This document shows, in pieces, positions 11,529-22,328 of a stretch of DNA of 64,000 bases; within the stretch, counting starts at the first letter, position 1, and the number at the start of each line of letters is the position of its first letter. Under the pieces are notes generated by a model. The model saw only the letters and a list, made by a program, of their open reading frames with translations. It made no database searches and had not been told where the DNA came from. Source of the DNA: Salticus scenicus (lineage: Eukaryota; Arthropoda; Arachnida; Araneae; Salticidae); NCBI GenBank assembly GCA_963930645.1, contig OZ005662.1, forward strand, positions 77,333,841 through 77,397,840, in the 5' to 3' direction. Position numbers and translations under genes: made by a program.

Positions 11529-11758
11529 GTCATCATGTGTTACATTTGAGTTAATTTTTTAATTTAATTTAATTTAATTATTTTATTTTTGTAATTTTAG
11601 CTTAACAAAATGCTACATAAGAGGTTGTTCAGCAATAATTTGCTTAAATCAATCTTGGAAAGGGCATAAAATGTTTATATTTTCCTCAGATCCTATCGAG
11701 CTGCAATAAAAGGGAAAGCAGGCATCTTCTAAGGCAAAGAGATAGCGGTTGATTCATC

Positions 11759-12046
11759 CAGAGCCTGATTAAGGGGGAAGCACACATTATCTCTGCTCTC
11801 ACCGGAATATTTTTACAATTATTTTTTACTTCATGTCATAGAAATTCCACGCTTTGATTAGGAAATATATTTTTATAAAAAATGAACGGCGTAAAACAAT
11901 CCAATTTACTCACCGTTATTAGACACCAGAATTCTTTTAAAATAATTTTTAATGAGAATTTTGTGTTTATTATAGGAGGAAAGTATTTGTTAAAAAATAA
12001 CGGTGTCAGTATAAATAATGTGTGCTTCCACCTTAATCAGGCTCTG
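11759..12046. mobile_element. 288-bp hAT-like MITE, copy 1 (CAGAGCCTGATTAAG)
   Basis: Ends CAGAGCCTGATTAAGG and its complement. A perfect 8-bp target duplication GATTCATC lies at 11751-11758 and 12047-12054. 8-bp duplication with CAG...CTG ends is characteristic of hAT elements. Three more copies are at 41503, 45274 (reversed) and 56490. Short open frames starting inside it are by-products of the repeat. Confidence 0.9.
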
Positions 12047-12201
12047 GATTCATCAGTCCGTATTATTTGCTACTTTAGTCTTGAAACCTTAGAACACCGC
12101 TCATCACATGACATCTTTTGGCGGATCGCATCTTTTAGTTCTGTTAAATTGGATGTATCGGATCGATACCCCCCGAGCTTTCAAAAACCCCAATAAATAT
12201 G

Positions 12202-12405
12202 CATATTTGCCAATTTTTAATTAGTTTTACGTAAAAGTGTTAGTATACGCCTTTTTTTCACAGCAATCTTCTTTTAATATTATTTTTCTACCTTTTAAAC
12301 GTAATTACATTTGGAAAAAAAATTGCTCTGAAAATAAAGTGGTAAGGGAAAATGGGCGAGAACTAAGAATTTTACGAAATAATAAATAAAATACTAGCAG
12401 CTACG
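12202..12405. mobile_element. ~200-bp MITE, CATAGCTGCC superfamily, first of a side-by-side pair
   Basis: Ends CATATTTGCC and CAGCTACG (degraded), with the family's subterminal layout. The copy-2 counterpart is 31923-32138. It is separated by only two bases from the next element. Confidence 0.7.
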
Positions 12406-12407
12406 AA

Positions 12408-12610
12408 CATATCAGCAAATATTCTAATAAATATCCCGTAAAATTGTTAGCACCTGCCTTTTTTTTTATACCAGTCCTTTTTAGAGTATTTTTCATCTTA
12501 TTTAACTTTAATTATATTTCGAGAAAATTATTCTAAAAATAAGGTAGTGTTGAAAAAGTAGCGGGTTTTAACAATTTTGTGGAGCATTAATTATTGTGTT
12601 GGCAGGTATG
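12408..12610. mobile_element. ~200-bp MITE, CATAGCTGCC superfamily, second of the pair
   Basis: Begins CATATCAGCAAATATTC and ends GTTGGCAGGTATG. The copy-2 counterpart is 32141-32552, which is longer because another MITE (32159-32340) is inserted in it. Confidence 0.75.
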
Positions 12611-13587
12611 CAATGAACAGAAGTCTACAGGTGCCATATCTGTAGACCGAGGAGAAGAAGCCATAGCAGCCCGCAACGCTTGCTAACGCAACGATTCTGT
12701 CTTCCCCGAACGTCTGTACCGAAACGACCTTACGACTGTAATCTGTATGGGTACAGATAAAAAATTACATGAATACGTACCGAATACAGTGGTAAACCCA
12801 AGCAAGTACTGCCGGTTTTGAAAGAACCAGGCATTTTTCTTCATGTGGAAAAACCCGTGGAGGCAAACCTTGGAGGCAAAACCAAGACATAGAAAGTAGG
12901 CATCTCAACATTCATTTCAAAATAAGTGCAAAGAAAGATTTTTAAAAATACTGAACGCATGTGGTGAGTAACAACATGTATAGCTAAGACACAACCTGAT
13001 TAAGAATGTTTTCAAACAAAACAAACAGCATAAAATCCATATAACGGTTTCACGACTGCAATCACGACTGCAGATGCTTTAAACTTCATGCGTCAGAGTT
13101 ATTTTTAATTGTTTTTAATTATTAAATAATTAGTAACTTTTAAAATGTTTCCAACAAACTTAACTAATAATAGTAATCTTGATAAAAGCAATGTCATAAC
13201 AATATTAATAATTAAAAGGTTGAAATCGGTGTATATCCATTTGGGACCTACAGTGCCACAAACCGATACACATTTAAACAGAAAAAGCCTTCGAAGTTAA
13301 CAATATTTCTACTTTTGCGATACCTACCATTGACCGAGAGGTTACGTTTTCAAAATTGATAAACGATAAATACCGGGTTCGAACTCAGGTCATATTCGTC
13401 GATTTGCCATTCGAGTATTTCCGTGTTTGTCACCGAAACTTGGGACTCCTTAGAAATATCCGTGGAGAGCACCTTACCCAGACCTTAGATCCTGGCATTG
13501 TAAATTGGAATTAACACTTGCAATACAATTCTTCTTTTTGCATCATTTTCAAAAATCCACGTCCAACATAAATTATCAATTAAAAAT
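12611..13587. other. Copy-1 sequence with no gene
   Basis: Aligns well with 32553-32750 and 33240-34300 in copy 2. It contains moderately conserved patches such as GCAAGTACTGCCGGTTTTG, but the two copies differ by insertions and deletions that break every frame, which argues against a conserved coding exon. Confidence 0.6.
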
Positions 13588-13612
13588 ATATATATATATA
13601 TATATATATATT
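13588..13612. repeat. (TA)n microsatellite, left flank of reverse transcriptase insertion
   Basis: A pure TA run. A second TA run lies on the far side of the reverse transcriptase block (about 15303-15328). Copy 2 has one uninterrupted run at 34895-34924 at the equivalent place. Confidence 0.85.
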
Positions 13613-13671
13613 AAAGTGAATGCGCTGCGATCAAACGGCTTAATTCAAATATAGAAATATTTATACAAAAA

Positions 13672-15041
13672 ATGATGTACAAGTATAATTTACCATATAC
13701 TGTATTTGAAGAATGGAAGTATCATATTTTTAAGGATTTAAAGAGAGAATATGTGAGGGATGGTGATGTTGTTTCACATGAAAAATATTTAGAACTAATC
13801 AAATCAATTAAAGAACTTCGGGAGAGGTTTATAGTAACTTATGTAGATAAAGCTAATACAAGCTATGCAATAATTCGTAAAAAATTGTATGGTGAGATTT
13901 TAAGCGCAAGTTATAATAATACAAACAATTATGAGCTTATTAATTCAAAAGTTACAGTTATTGAGAACAGGGTTAAGGCATTTTATAAAAAGTTAAAGCT
14001 AAAACAGAAAAGCCAAAATTTCCCATATTTAATATTAGTGCCAAAGTTTCGGAAAAACCCTCTGAAATTTAGAGTGGTGACTTGTGGTTATGGAACATAT
14101 ATTGAATTACCCAATAAAAAGTTGTTGAAGGTTTTGAGTGAAATGTTTGAGAAAATGCTATTGGGAGAACAAACATTTATAATAAAAATAGTTGTCAATT
14201 ATTGGTTAACTTAACTAGAATAACTAAGTCAAATACAATTACCAGTCTATATGCTTACGATTTTGCAGACCTTTATAATACTATTGATTTAAAAGATTTA
14301 AAAGAAAAAGTTATAGAGTTTTATGATAAATATTGTAATAAAGAAAGTGATAAAGATTTCTTCGTTAATTTGTTTAAGTTTGTCGTTTAAGAGAATTATC
14401 TGTATGAGGGAAATAAAGTATACAAACAAATTTTCGGAATCCCAATGGGGGGGGGGGGGAGTTGCAGTTCTATACTAGCTGATATCTACTTACATATTCA
14501 TGAAAAGAACAATAATTTAAACACAGATACATTTTGTTGTAGATATATCGATGACCTTGTATTGGTAAGGTTAAATGGTTAAAATACATATATTGACTTT
14601 CAGTACTACCCTAAGAATTTAAAACTAGAACCCTCTTCCACGAATTGTAAAAATATAAATTATTTGGACGTAAACATAAAAATAGAGAATGATAATTTGG
14701 TAACTAGAATTTATGACAAAAGAAAAGACTTTCATTTTAAAACAATAAAGCTAATGCATTTTACATCTAATGTACATATTTCAGTTAAAAAGAACGTATT
14801 TAGAAATGGTTTAGTACGTATAGCTAGATTGAATTCACACTTGGAAGAGATGTTTGAAGATATAGTGGATTGGTGTCGTCAGAGCATAGCGCAGGGTTTC
14901 CATAGAGGTTTAGTAAAAAGTATGATGCACCAATTCGTGAATCGGTTTAAAAGGAGTACTGAGATGAAAATGTTGTTGGAAAAAAAGGATGGTTTGGAGA
15001 ATTGGTTTCATGAGTTGTTTTTATTTGGTCTTCACAGGTGA
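13672..15041 (+). pseudogene. Reverse transcriptase (GIPMG/YIDD type), nearly complete pseudogene
   Basis: An RNA-templated DNA polymerase domain of a retroelement. Recognisable blocks in order are VTYVDKANTSYAIIRKKLY (start of the fingers), PKFRKNPLKFRVV, YDFADLYNTIDL (motif A with its Asp), GIPMGGGGSCSSILAD at 14436-14483 (motif B), RYIDD at 14541-14555 (motif C, both Asp present), and YLDVNIKI followed by IYDKRKDFHF. It matches a reverse transcriptase family widespread in animals whose members read GIPMGxxC..LLADLxL; I think it is Penelope-related, but that placement is uncertain. The frame is broken by one frameshift near 14200 and two TAA codons (14388, 14580). The first ATG of the block (13672) gives about 455 codons overall. 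No endonuclease domain was seen downstream. A 13-base G run in motif B lengthens it by in-frame glycines. A decayed relative lies at 46400-47461 on the minus strand. Confidence 0.8.
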
Positions 15042-15295
15042 GGGGAACGTTGCATGCGTAGAACTAGTTTAACCCTGCAGTGCATGTTGTAAGCCATGCC
15101 GCCTGTCTCCATATTATTTTTAATTTCGCTCTGTTTCATTTTTAGTTCTGGACTATGTTAAAGATGTTTTTCGTACTCTATTTGGTTTTAGTTTGTTTAT
15201 TAATTTCGTTAAGTTTTTGTTGACTTATTTTATTCATGAATTTTATGTTTAAATATGATTTTGTAGTTGGTTTTGCTTTTCAATGGGATGTTTAA

Positions 15296-15326
<31 letters not shown>

Positions 15327-15573
15327 TAACAATGCAAAAATCATAACTAATAAAAATTTCATTAAACCTTTTTTTTTCCAACAAAATATTTCTTATCTGT
15401 CATTTTTCATGCTGTTCCACTTTACCATGTTATGATTTTACGCACTTACTATATACATATTCAATAATTGTCAGTAACTTCTTAGTATACTTATGGGACA
15501 ATAATGTGCATATTTTTAGAATCTCTTATTACGTATAAAAAGCATTTAGACAGATTACAAATGTAGATAATTA
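15042..15573. other. 3' flank of the reverse transcriptase block and copy-1 sequence
   Basis: 15042-15300 follows the reading frame, is T-rich and has no counterpart in copy 2, so it probably belongs to the inserted retroelement as its 3' untranslated part. After the (TA)n run at about 15303-15328, sequence shared with copy 2 (34925 onward) resumes. Confidence 0.6.
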
Positions 15574-15770
15574 CATAGCTGCCAATATTTTAATTTATTC
15601 CGGAGTACTTTTAGCTCCGCCTTTATTCCATACCACTTTTTCTTTAAGACTAAATTTGTCGTATTTTATCATAGTTATTTATTGGAGAAAAATATTCTAA
15701 AAGTAAAGTGGTGCAAAATAAAGGCGGAGCTAAATGTATTCCAGAGTAAATTAAAATATTGGCAGCTATG
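15574..15770. mobile_element. 197-bp MITE, CATAGCTGCC family, 6-bp TSD
   Basis: Ends CATAGCTGCCAATATT and complement, flanked by TAATTA on both sides (15568-15573 and 15771-15776). The copy-2 empty site is near 35165 (one TAATTA only). The open frame crossing it is a by-product. Confidence 0.9.
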
Positions 15771-15776
15771 TAATTA

Positions 15777-16152
15777 TTCTTTATATAACATTCTTCGTAA
15801 ATCGATAATCGACGAATTATCTAAAATTTTTCTTAATTGTCATAAGGATTTTATGCTTCATTCATAAGAAAATTTGAAACTGGTAAAAGAAAAACTGGTG
15901 CTTTACAATAAAAACTTTAAAAATATTTTTCAATGAAACTGATATTTTCACAATTCGATCAAAAAATTTGTAACATTTTTATAAGCATAGCAATTATTAT
16001 TATAATCTGCAGCCTAATATACGATTTAGACTTTTGCTTTTTTGAAAATGTTGTTTTGATTTTAATCTTTCAGTTTAAAAAAATTCATCAACTACAGTAA
16101 TTATCTAAATATTTATTGCATTAATTCAGTTTAATTTACCAGTACTCTACAT
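15777..16152. other. Copy-1 sequence, no gene seen
   Basis: AT-rich and alignable with 35173-35560 in copy 2. Frames are not preserved between the two copies. Confidence 0.6.
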
Positions 16153-16626
16153 CATACCTGCCAGCCATCTCATTAATATTCGGAAGATTTTTAGTAGATT
16201 ATTTTTCCATACCAAGTGTTCTTTTTAGAGTAACTTTATATAAGTGTCGGGGTATAATTGATTAAAAAGTAATTGAATTACAATTGAACTACAATTAAAT
16301 TACAATTATAATTATTTTACTGTCAATCAATTAACAAATAATTGATTACAAATAAATTAAATTACTTATTCAATTTATTTCTAATAATTCAATTTATTTG
16401 TAATCAATTACACGCTAATCGATTGACAGTAAAATAATTATAATTATAATTTATCTATAATTCCGAAGTAATTCAATTACTTTTTAATCAATTATGCCCA
16501 ACACTGCTTTATACTCATTTAATCGTAACTACATTTGGAGATAATTTCTCTAAAATGAAAGTGGTGTAGAAAAAGGGGTGTGCACTAAAAGTCTTTCGAT
16601 TTATAATTGGGATGTTGGCAGGTATG
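16153..16626. mobile_element. MITE (CATACCTGCC type) split by an AT-rich hAT-like element
   Basis: Outer ends CATACCTGCCAGCCATCTC and GTTGGCAGGTATG. The outer element would be about 200 bp without the nested piece at 16242-16506. No matching flanking duplication was found for the outer element. Confidence 0.7.
16242..16506. mobile_element. 265-bp AT-rich hAT-like MITE (CAGTGTTGGGC end)
   Basis: The right end GCCCAACACTG is the complement of a common hAT terminus. The left end is mutated (AAGTGTCGGGG). Flanking octamers CTTTATAT and CTTTATAC match at 7 of 8 positions. The interior is an almost perfect AT-rich palindrome built of CAATTA-like steps. Confidence 0.8.
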
Positions 16627-16707
16627 TTCTAGATCACAGTAATTTCTATTTACTTCAATATCATAGTAATATCAAGAAAAAATATTTATTCCTTCAGTTC
16701 TTATATA

Positions 16708-16921
16708 CAGTCGGTAACGAAAGTGTCCGAACACTGGCAAAAATTCCTATGTAAAAAAAAGTACACTTTATACGGCTTTGTTAAATAAATCCTTATCGAA
16801 TCATGTTCTTACACTGATTAAGAACAGGATTTGACAAGGATTTATTTAACAAAACCCTATGAAGTGTACCTTTTTTGCATAGGAATTTTTGCTAGTGTTT
16901 GGACACTTTTGTTATCGACTG
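16708..16921. mobile_element. 214-bp palindromic Tc1/mariner-type MITE, TA TSD
   Basis: Ends CAGTCGGTAACGAAAGTGTC and near complement, flanked by TA (16706-16707, 16922-16923). Copy 2 near 35599 has a single TA at the empty site. Arms pair over almost the whole length. Confidence 0.85.
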
Positions 16922-16923
16922 TA

Positions 16924-17521
16924 CAAATGTTTGAAAATTATTTTTACAGTACAAATATGATGCAACATTATTTTTAATGAATTTTGATGATACTGTATCT
17001 TCATTCTATTTTCAACCATGAAATTTAGGCTTTCAAAAAACAACTATAATTTTAACCAATACTTATCTAAAAAATCGCTAACACCTTTCAGGATTTAAAA
17101 CCTGAAAAAATAATAAATTCTATCGTCTTTTCCCAATTTTTACTTCTTCGAAAGAAAACAGAAAACGCCTGAGGCTTAAAGACATGTTTGAAAACTAATG
17201 CAGCTTTAAGTACCTAAAGAATTTTGAAGATCAAATTTAGAAGAATGTTCAGTCCTAATGAGACTTAATGCATTTTAGTTCAAGAATCAATTTTATAAAA
17301 ATGTTTCAAGATGAGAGTAAAACTTTTTGAAATATTTTCTAGAGAGAATTTAAGAACAATCGCTATATGCTTTTAAATGTATTGACAATCTTGTTCAGAA
17401 AGTAATGATTTGCAATCTCGCAGTGCAAAGATGTTCAGTAAAAAAATAATAGAATGTGTATTTAGTTAGAGTTATATTGTAATGAATTTTTCTTCATTAG
17501 AAAAAATAGTTGAAGGGGGGT
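16924..17521. other. Copy-1 sequence, no gene seen
   Basis: Aligned with 40770-41170 and 42605-42770 in copy 2. Mostly A/T-rich with shared short words but no conserved frame. Confidence 0.6.
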
Positions 17522-17595
17522 CTATCAAAATGCACATGGAAAATGTCCTGCTTAAATGTAATTCTTCGAGTATGAGATAGAGCAATGGGCCTTAA

Positions 17596-18450
17596 GGCTG
17601 TACATCAATCAGCTAGCTCCCTTTCTCCCTTCCCATGTTATGCAATGGGAATTTCGTTGCTTCGTTTTATAAAAATATCTCATTCAAAAACGAAGTTTTT
17701 CAAATTCTGTTTTTTTTTAATATTACTCTTTGAACAAGTCGCCTTTTAGCTTAGTGAGCAATTTTTCGAAAAAATTAATTTAAATATTTTATTTCAATAA
17801 GTAAGTTATGGACTCTAAGTGTGGATCTCTAAGTAAAATATTTAAATTTATTTTTTCGAAAAATTGCTCACTAAGCGAAAAGACGACCTGTTCAAAGAGT
17901 AATATTCCAAAAACAGAATTCGAAAAAGTTCATTTTTTAATGAGATATTTTTATAAAACGACGCGACAGAAATGCCATCGGATAACATGGGAAGGGAGAA
18001 AGAGAGCTATCTGTCTGATGTACTCAGTGATGCCAGATTGTCGAAAATTATTTCCCCAAACAGGTCTTCAAATTTCCCCAAATCAGGGGGGGGGGGTAAA
18101 AAAAATCCCCACCTTGATTTCTACTAAAAAGAGAAAATAAAAAAATTTTCAAAAAATAAATAAATAAATAAATAAATAAAGCAGTTTAAGCTCAGATTTT
18201 TCCGCAAATGAAGGCAATTTTTGAAAAAAATCCCCAAATAACAATAAAACTACTGAAAGTCCCTAGTTGTAGGGACAAATCATTACGTTGCCAACATTGA
18301 CAGAAAGTTGAAGAACTCCCCAGATTTGTCCCCAAAAATTTTAGAATTCTCCAAAAATGTCCCCACAAACATTTGGTCCCCAAAATTGTCTCCAGAAGCC
18401 TCAAAAGCCCCCCAAAATGGGGACAAAATCCCCAATCTGGCATCACTGCC
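17596..18450. mobile_element. Fold-back element, TTAA TSD, inside the long-inverted-repeat element
   Basis: TTAA at 17592-17595 and 18451-18454. The other copy of the host repeat (49936-49950) has the empty site GGGCCTTAACTCGAC. The arms (about 17596-17790 and 17835-18024) are diverged complements and include CTTCGTTTTATAAAAATATC and its inverse. Its right tip is interrupted by a hAT-like element. The 110-codon frame at 17808 spans this junction and is not a gene. Confidence 0.75.
18025..18448. mobile_element. 424-bp hAT-like element (CAGTGATGCCAGATTG)
   Basis: Perfect 16-bp inverted ends CAGTGATGCCAGATTG and complement. The interior has repeated CCCC-rich words (TTTCCCCAAA, ATCCCCA) on both arms and an (AAAT)n run at 18158-18180. 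No clean 8-bp duplication is visible at its flanks. Confidence 0.65.
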
Positions 18451-18865
18451 TTAACTCGACAGAAATGTAATAACCGTTACGGTTTGTTACGATTCGGCGC
18501 GACCGTTTTGGCGCGGTCGTTTCGGCGCCAGATGTTTACATTCCGAACGTTTTGAGTGTAAGAAATATTATTATTTTTTTTCTCGGTAAAAATAATAAAT
18601 AGTCGTAAATATTCAAGAATTTTATAACTGTTTATTATTATATGGATTAAAATAAACCTGCAAGTTAATCATTATTGACTTTGTTTAATTGAAAACAGTT
18701 TAAGAATTGGTTAAGAGTGCATGCATTTTCCTTATCTTGTTTCTTGCTAAAGTTAACTTTTATTTTATCTCAGCTAGCCTTTATTATATAAGAAATTTTA
18801 ATACGCATACTGTAAATAAAAATAAATAGAAATCTTTAATAATTAAATTTTGTGTAACAAATCAA

Positions 18866-18907
<42 letters not shown>

Positions 18908-18977
18908 AATAAATAAAAGGAGAAGAAGAAGAAGAATAGTAGTGATAGCTTTAAGATAATGAAAACTTAATAGAAAC

Positions 18978-19027
<50 letters not shown>
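18866..19027. repeat. (AAT)n, (AAAT)n and (TTA)n microsatellites
   Basis: (AAT)n at 18866-18900 grades into (AAAT)n, then a purine-rich GAAGAAG run, and (TTA)n follows at 18980-19028. The two triplet arrays are complementary, so the stretch can fold back. Confidence 0.85.
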
Positions 19028-19028
<1 letters not shown>

Positions 19029-19989
19029 TTATAACTGGCAGATATTTAAAAATACAGGCTATTTTCATCTGGCACTGCTAAAAGTAAATTGCTTATTTTT
19101 CTTTTTGTACAGTTGATTTTTACTGATTTAGTGATTTATGAATCCAAGTCTACATTTTAACTGTGGGGAGTTACTAAGTTACAATAAATAAAGTAAATAG
19201 TAAGCTGAGGGAGAAAAATAATATTACAAATTAACAAGTTGTATTCTGCTATGTGTAATAAGTTTCAGAGATTTAGAGAGGCAATGCGAGTTTTAAGTAA
19301 GTTATAAAAATAAAAAAATATATTTAAAGCCGGGTTGGCATGGTATTTACAGTACAATGGGTTTTGCCGGTTTTTACTATTGTGGCCAAAACATGTTCTT
19401 CCCATGGTTTTTACCACCTTCAGGGAAAATAAAATTCCTATTTATTTATTTATTTATTTATCTTAAAAACCTTCGGGAATTATTTAAAAATTTTTAGTTC
19501 TCATTTTCCCAATATATATACATTTTCCCAATTATTATAAAAATCCCATTCTTAAAATACTTTTGAAAAATAAATAAATAAATAAATAAATAAATAACAA
19601 TAATAAATAAATAAAGCGATGTTGACATAATGAAAATTGTTTTAAATTACATGATCAGTTTAACCCTTCAACCGTTACAAAAAAATTTTTCCGTTACTCA
19701 ATAGTTGAAATAAAAGGCTAATGTGACAATCTTTCAAGAAAAAAAAAAAAAAAAAAAAAAAACGAAAATAAGATTACTGAATAATTATAGAGTTTAAATA
19801 AATAAATATATACATTTATATAGATATATACATTTAATTTATTATTATATTATATTATTTAATTATTATTATATTATTAAATTTAATTTTTTTAATTCCT
19901 ACCTTCACTTATTATTGTTTTTATCAGTTATTAAAGAAATACACTAAAAAACACTACATGGCTAAAGGGTTAATGAACTAATGTTTTAA

Positions 19990-20211
19990 CCCTTTGCGGC
20001 GCAAGACAATTCAGATCATTTAAATTATACTGCTACCGGAATTCATGAACTAAATTAAACTAAAAGAAATTTTAAAATTTAAGGTTTAAAAAACTGGCCT
20101 TTTCTGATATGTTATAAACGTAAATTTTTTCTAAAAATTTTCCGGGATGAATTTTTGCAGCTGTATCTTAAATTTTGCGTCCTTGCAGCGAGGACGCCGT
20201 GCGTTAAGGGG
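19990..20211. mobile_element. 222-bp TTAA MITE, copy A
   Basis: Begins CCCTTTGCGGCGCAAGAC and ends GCGTTAAGGGG, with TTAA at 19986-19989 and 20212-20215. Nearly identical to 32809-33030. Piggybac-like by target and CCC/GGG ends. Confidence 0.85.
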
Positions 20212-20215
20212 TTAA

Positions 20216-21300
20216 AATACTTGGAATAGATACTGTTTCATACTAGAAAATGAAACACAGAAATATGGCTTCAATAAAAAGTATTTAGTCTGGTAATAAC
20301 ATAAATTAAGAAAACTTCAACAGCTTTTCAAAAGGAATATAGGTGCTTTCTTCTTCAGGAATCATATTTAAGCAACAGTTGCACATCACTAAAAACATGG
20401 TCAACTTTTCTTTCGTTGATAAAATTAGATAAATATTTTTCTCATCAAGAAAAAAATCATCTGTTAAATTGATATTTTTTTACAACAAGCATACAACTAC
20501 TATAACTGACTGATATGTTATTAAATAAATGAACTAAATAATACTTCTTGTTACTAATATCAATTATTATAGCACTCTAACTATTGTATACTTTTTTCTT
20601 TATGTTACAATTAAAATATGAGGCAAAATTCAAATTCACCTTCTTAACAAAAACAAATATGTTTTGAATGTCTTTGTGGAAATATAAAATACATAAAAAT
20701 AACTTAATTGTATGATTGTTTTTAATACATAAATTACATTTTTTTTTATTACCCAAAGACCAAAAAAAAAAAAAAAAAAAAAAAACGCGCAACAATAAGT
20801 TTTATCAGTTTTAACTAAAAAAAGAATCGAGTTTTTTTCTAAGATTATCACTGGCTTCTTTAAATTACGAAAAATCCTATTCATCATTAATATCATCAAT
20901 AAAAAATTAAAAATATTTTTTGGTTCAAGCATAAAAAAAAAAAAAAAGAAAATCAGAAATTATGTTGTTTATTTTATTCCCCAAAGAATTTCCATCACCA
21001 AATAGGTTAGAATCTTTAGAATTGCTGCGTATGTGTTGTCATCTGATAACTAAGTTTAATAAGTTTTAATGGCAAAAAACTAGTTTCTCGTCTTATCATC
21101 GGCTCCTTTAAATTACGCAAAATTCTATTCATCATTAATATATTTAGTAAATAATTTATAATAGTTTTTTGTTCACCCATAAAATATAAATAAATAAATA
21201 AGAAATCGTAAATTACATTATTTAACGAAGGTTCGACGAAAATTTAATAACATGAAGAATACCTATCATTAAATAAATTTTAACTGAAAAGGCTGCGAGA
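20216..21300. other. AT-rich interior with a diverged direct repeat
   Basis: The phrase TTTAAATTACG followed by CTATTCATCATTAATAT occurs at about 20860-20900 and again at about 21110-21145, each followed by a similar downstream block, indicating an old ~250-bp tandem duplication. Long T/A runs give the short minus-strand frames at 20577-20932, which are not genes. Confidence 0.55.
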
Positions 21301-22325
21301 AAACGGCCTCTGCTTAATGGTTTTCGCGCCAAAACGACCGCGCCGAAACAGCCGCGCCGAAATGGGTTTCGCGCTGAAACGGCTGCGCCGAAACGGCCAC
21401 GCCGAATCGTTCCATTCCGTAGCCGTTGTTTAAAGTGCTAGGGATGCGAACAAGATGTAATCGAGACGTGTACCCAATGGGACCCCATTCCCCCATTCCA
21501 AGTGATACGCAGTATGGCGTCGATTGCCAACTGGCGATGTGCTTTATTCACAGTACCACCAAATACGGAGTCGGCATTCTTGATGCTATAAATAGGATTG
21601 TGATCTGACTGATAAGACGACTTCACGCCATTACTTCGCACAGATTCGTTGTTGATCACCCATTAAATGCGCTTATGCCAGTGACGCAGATTTTAGAGTA
21701 ACCAAAATTTTGTAACCCCATGCTGCGTCACCACCTGGAGTGATGATATGTTGTACCATTGAATACACATCTCGATTATCTCTTGTTCTCATTCTTGGGA
21801 CTCTGAATATTGGCCATTCATTTTCTGACGATTTACAGCCCATCGCTCTGCCCTATATTCGAGGCCTCCGTAGTGCAACATTTAAGCTGGACAATGCATG
21901 ACGGCAAATTTTCAGTATGATCCTGAACATTCTTGATACAGAATGTTTTCAACTGTTATTCTGGCTAGGCTTTCTCCTGTTTTCGCACCAATGAAAATGA
22001 CTGTTTAATCACTGTAAAACCATTGGCATATCACTACTCACCAGTAACAATAGTCGATGAAATGTGGCATCGTTTTGAAGCTTCAAAGAGTGTTTTATCC
22101 GTACATGTCATCTAATCGCTGCTGATTTATTGTCCAGGCAGATAAGTGCTGTTATTGCTCACAAAAGTCACTGTTTCAATGTACTGATTTCTTGGAATAT
22201 ATTACACCAGATTTCCTGAAAATTTAATCAATTGTTCTACTTACTATAATGTATGTGTCTAAATCTAATTTATATCATTCTGATATTTGTATTTCTTATT
22301 GGTACTGCAATTTCAATGATCAATA

Positions 22326-22328
<3 letters not shown>

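Larger units (their letters stand above)
1090..17520. repeat. Large segmental duplication, copy 1
   Basis: Colinear with about 25900-42760. Matching anchors seen by eye are 1120/25920, 1330/27190, 2580/28545, 3530/28930, 6380/30130, 6640/30180, 9620/30910, 11370/31728, 12630/32560, 12820/33260, 13210/33935, 15340/34940, 15900/35290, 16690/35600 and 16990/40780. Divergence is visible throughout, so the duplication is not recent. Many mobile elements are present in one copy and absent from the other, so they moved after the duplication. Part of the stretch 4080-4860 matches 23500-23945 instead, so the alignment is rearranged near there. It holds no host gene that I can see. Confidence 0.85.
18479..21420. 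mobile_element. 2.9-kb element with GC-rich CGGCGCG terminal repeats
   Basis: Ends ACGGTTTGTTACGATTCGGC and the near complement at 21398-21420. Subterminal GC-rich words of the kind GGCGCGGTCGTTTCGGCGC are repeated several times at both ends and stand out sharply from the AT-rich interior. It interrupts the long-inverted-repeat element, whose intact reference (49960-50000) lacks it. Flanks AACCGTT and AGCCGTT suggest a 6-7-bp duplication. The interior has (AAT)n and (TTA)n arrays, a direct repeat pair (about 20850 and 21100) and a TTAA MITE, but no transposase. Confidence 0.65.

Noticed and set aside
11882..12196. 104-codon frame and its relatives at 45034-45438 and 56716-56898
   Set aside because: All start within the hAT-like MITE family and run into unrelated flanks, so shared residues reflect the repeat, not a protein.
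12780..13560. Conserved host exon shared by the two segmental copies
   Set aside because: The copies are alignable but indels not divisible by three break every frame, so conservation reflects common origin only.
17808..18140. 110-codon plus-strand frame
   Set aside because: It spans the junction between a fold-back element and a hAT-like element, including a G run, and has no conserved motif.
21438..21659. Minus-strand 73-codon frame in the long-inverted-repeat element as a transposase
   Set aside because: I tried to match it to Tc1, mariner and piggyBac blocks. No catalytic or DNA-binding motif is present, and the second copy does not keep the frame.
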